Below, piece by piece: positions 63,131 to 64,000 of a stretch of DNA of 64,000 bases. The notes below the pieces were generated by a model. The model was given only the letters and a program-made list of their open reading frames with translations. It ran no database searches and was not told the origin of the DNA. Source of the DNA: Dyella sp. C9 (GTDB taxonomy: Bacteria; Pseudomonadota; Gammaproteobacteria; Xanthomonadales; Rhodanobacteraceae); NCBI RefSeq assembly GCF_003332825.1, contig NZ_QIRF01000003.1:248001-312000 (forward strand), given 5' to 3'. Numbering within the stretch: position 1 is the stretch's first letter; each line of letters begins with the position of its first letter. The position numbers and the translations under genes are program-made.

Positions 63131-63921
63131 GGCGACGCGAGCTCCTTGAGATAGAGGGTGTGCAGGTGTTGGTTGAGGCGGCGCGAGGCGATCGGCAGCG
63201 GCGCGTCGTTGTTGAAGCTGGCGGGGTCGATGTCCGCGCCCACGCGCAGGCGTACATGGAAGCGACGGTGCGGAATGCTGTACCACGGCTCGGCCTTGGT
63301 CAGCGTGGAAGGCGCCACCGATATGTATACCGGCGTGATCACGCGTGCGCCACGCAGCGCGATGGCCGAGGCGCCGCGATGGAACACCGGTGACTGCCCG
63401 GGCGTCGTGCGCGTCCCTTCGGGAAACACGATCAAGGTCTGTCCTTCGCGCAGCACGTCGGCGGCATGTTCGAGCATGTCCGGGCTGCCGTTGTTGGCGA
63501 TGTACTCCGCATGGCTGATCGGCCCGCGCATGCAGGGGTTGCGCCACAGGCTCTGCTTCACCACGCAATTGGCGTCGCGGATCTGCGAGACCAGGAACAC
63601 CACGTCGATCAGCGAGGGATGGTTGGCAATGATCATCTGTCCCGGGCGGCCGAGGCGCTCGGCGCCCACCACCTCGAAGCTGAGCACGCCGCTGCGGTAC
63701 ATGAACTGCACATGCAGGTGGAAGGCCATGCTGATGGTGCGGCGCATGCGGCGGCGTCGCACGAGGTGGCCGCCAGGCAGCAGCCACAGCGCAGGGAATA
63801 CCAGCGCATAGAGCGCGATGCCGCCGATGCCGAACAACACGAAGCTCATCGCGGTGGCGAACAAGCGCCACAGGTAGAAGTCGCTGCGGCGCAGGCTCAG
63901 GGGTTCGGCTGCCAGATCCAT
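63127..63921 (-). CDS. PlsC-like 1-acylglycerol-3-phosphate acyltransferase (ApeD-like)
   Basis: A 264-residue membrane acyltransferase. A hydrophobic segment at residues 23-48 anchors it. The HX4D motif is IIANHPSLIDVVF near residue 99 and the second block is LIVFPEGTRTTPG near residue 166. In aryl polyene operons this family is thought to move acyl or polyene groups onto a glycerol lipid. It overlaps the carrier protein gene by four bases and the partial upstream gene by 25 bases, so all are on one transcript. Confidence 0.9.
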   Translation of the reverse strand: MDLAAEPLSLRRSDFYLWRLFATAMSFVLFGIGGIALYALVFPALWLLPGGHLVRRRRMRRTISMAFHLHVQFMYRSGVLSFEVVGAERLGRPGQMIIANHPSLIDVVFLVSQIRDANCVVKQSLWRNPCMRGPISHAEYIANNGSPDMLEHAADVLREGQTLIVFPEGTRTTPGQSPVFHRGASAIALRGARVITPVYISVAPSTLTKAEPWYSIPHRRFHVRLRVGADIDPASFNNDAPLPIASRRLNQHLHTLYLKELASP

Positions 63922-64000
63922 TGACGTGTCTTCCAGGTGTGCACGAGTGGGCCGGCCGGCGCATGCAGTGCCCGAACGAAATCGAGCGCGAAGGGCCAGT
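63897..64000 (-). CDS. Partial C-terminus, probable ketosynthase chain-length-factor protein
   Basis: Only the last 33 or so codons lie inside the window. The frame reads WPFALDFVRALHAPAG, then HTWKTRQWIWQPNP and a stop at 63897-63899. The pattern resembles the end of the short beta-ketoacyl synthase chain-length-factor proteins (ApeC type) that usually precede the ApeD-like acyltransferase. It overlaps the acyltransferase gene by 25 bases, like the other genes of the operon. The assignment is tentative because the diagnostic part is off the window. Confidence 0.5.
   Translation of the reverse strand, partial: WPFALDFVRALHAPAGPLVHTWKTRQWIWQPNP

Overview
The window reads as a chromosomal piece of a high-GC gammaproteobacterium of the Xanthomonadales, most likely Rhodanobacteraceae (Dyella, Luteibacter or Rhodanobacter type). 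This placement is inferred from three things: a xanthomonadin-like aryl polyene gene run, dispersed leucine (liu) catabolism genes, and an intergenic palindromic repeat whose translation gives the PAQAGIQ motif common in this order. No tRNA, rRNA, CRISPR array, prophage or intact insertion sequence was seen.

Layout. 1-8.8 kb: the 3' part of a giant two-partner-secretion exoprotein (TpsA), followed by its outer-membrane transporter (TpsB). 8.8-14.8 kb, leftward: an overlapping run of three GNAT acetyltransferases, a YdeI-like protein and an exported amidohydrolase, then a small lipoprotein and a LytS/LytTR two-component pair. 14.9-20.7 kb: a GIY-YIG-like protein and a leucine-degradation block (HMG-CoA lyase, methylcrotonyl-CoA carboxylase alpha, methylglutaconyl-CoA hydratase) with a cupin and a VOC protein inside it. 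20.7-22.7 kb: an island of visibly lower GC with a phosphoethanolamine-transferase-like gene. 22.8-28.4 kb: a metallo-hydrolase, two unknown exported proteins and a Fur-box-preceded feoA-feoB operon with a cysteine-rich membrane protein in place of feoC. 28.4-35.5 kb: two tandem Sel1-like paralogues, an ArsR/double-SRPBCC pair with a palindromic operator, and an HscC Hsp70 with its J-domain partner. 36-39.4 kb: methylcrotonyl-CoA carboxylase beta, an Ala/Pro/Gln-rich lipoprotein and a thiolase. 39.6-45.7 kb: two tandem lipoprotein-type subtilisin autotransporters. 46.5-52.8 kb: a five-gene chaperone-usher fimbrial operon with two chaperones. 53.2-57.1 kb: isovaleryl-CoA dehydrogenase, a YccS/FUSC membrane protein and a small periplasmic protein. 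57.2-64 kb: a tightly overlapping leftward aryl polyene biosynthesis operon that runs off the right edge.

How it works together. Three separate surface systems (two-partner secretion, autotransporter proteases, chaperone-usher pili) lie within 53 kb, together with an aryl polyene pathway whose pigment normally sits in the outer membrane, so much of the window serves the cell surface. The leucine pathway genes (dehydrogenase, both carboxylase subunits, hydratase, lyase) are all present but spread over about 38 kb on one strand. The most distinctive items are the compact aryl polyene operon that lacks its usual AMP-ligase and second ACP at their usual places, the tandem lipoprotein autotransporters, the 408-bp duplication inside TpsA, and palindromic candidate operators at 31746-31765 and 52970-52987. 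Nothing here could be shown from sequence alone to be a wholly new system.
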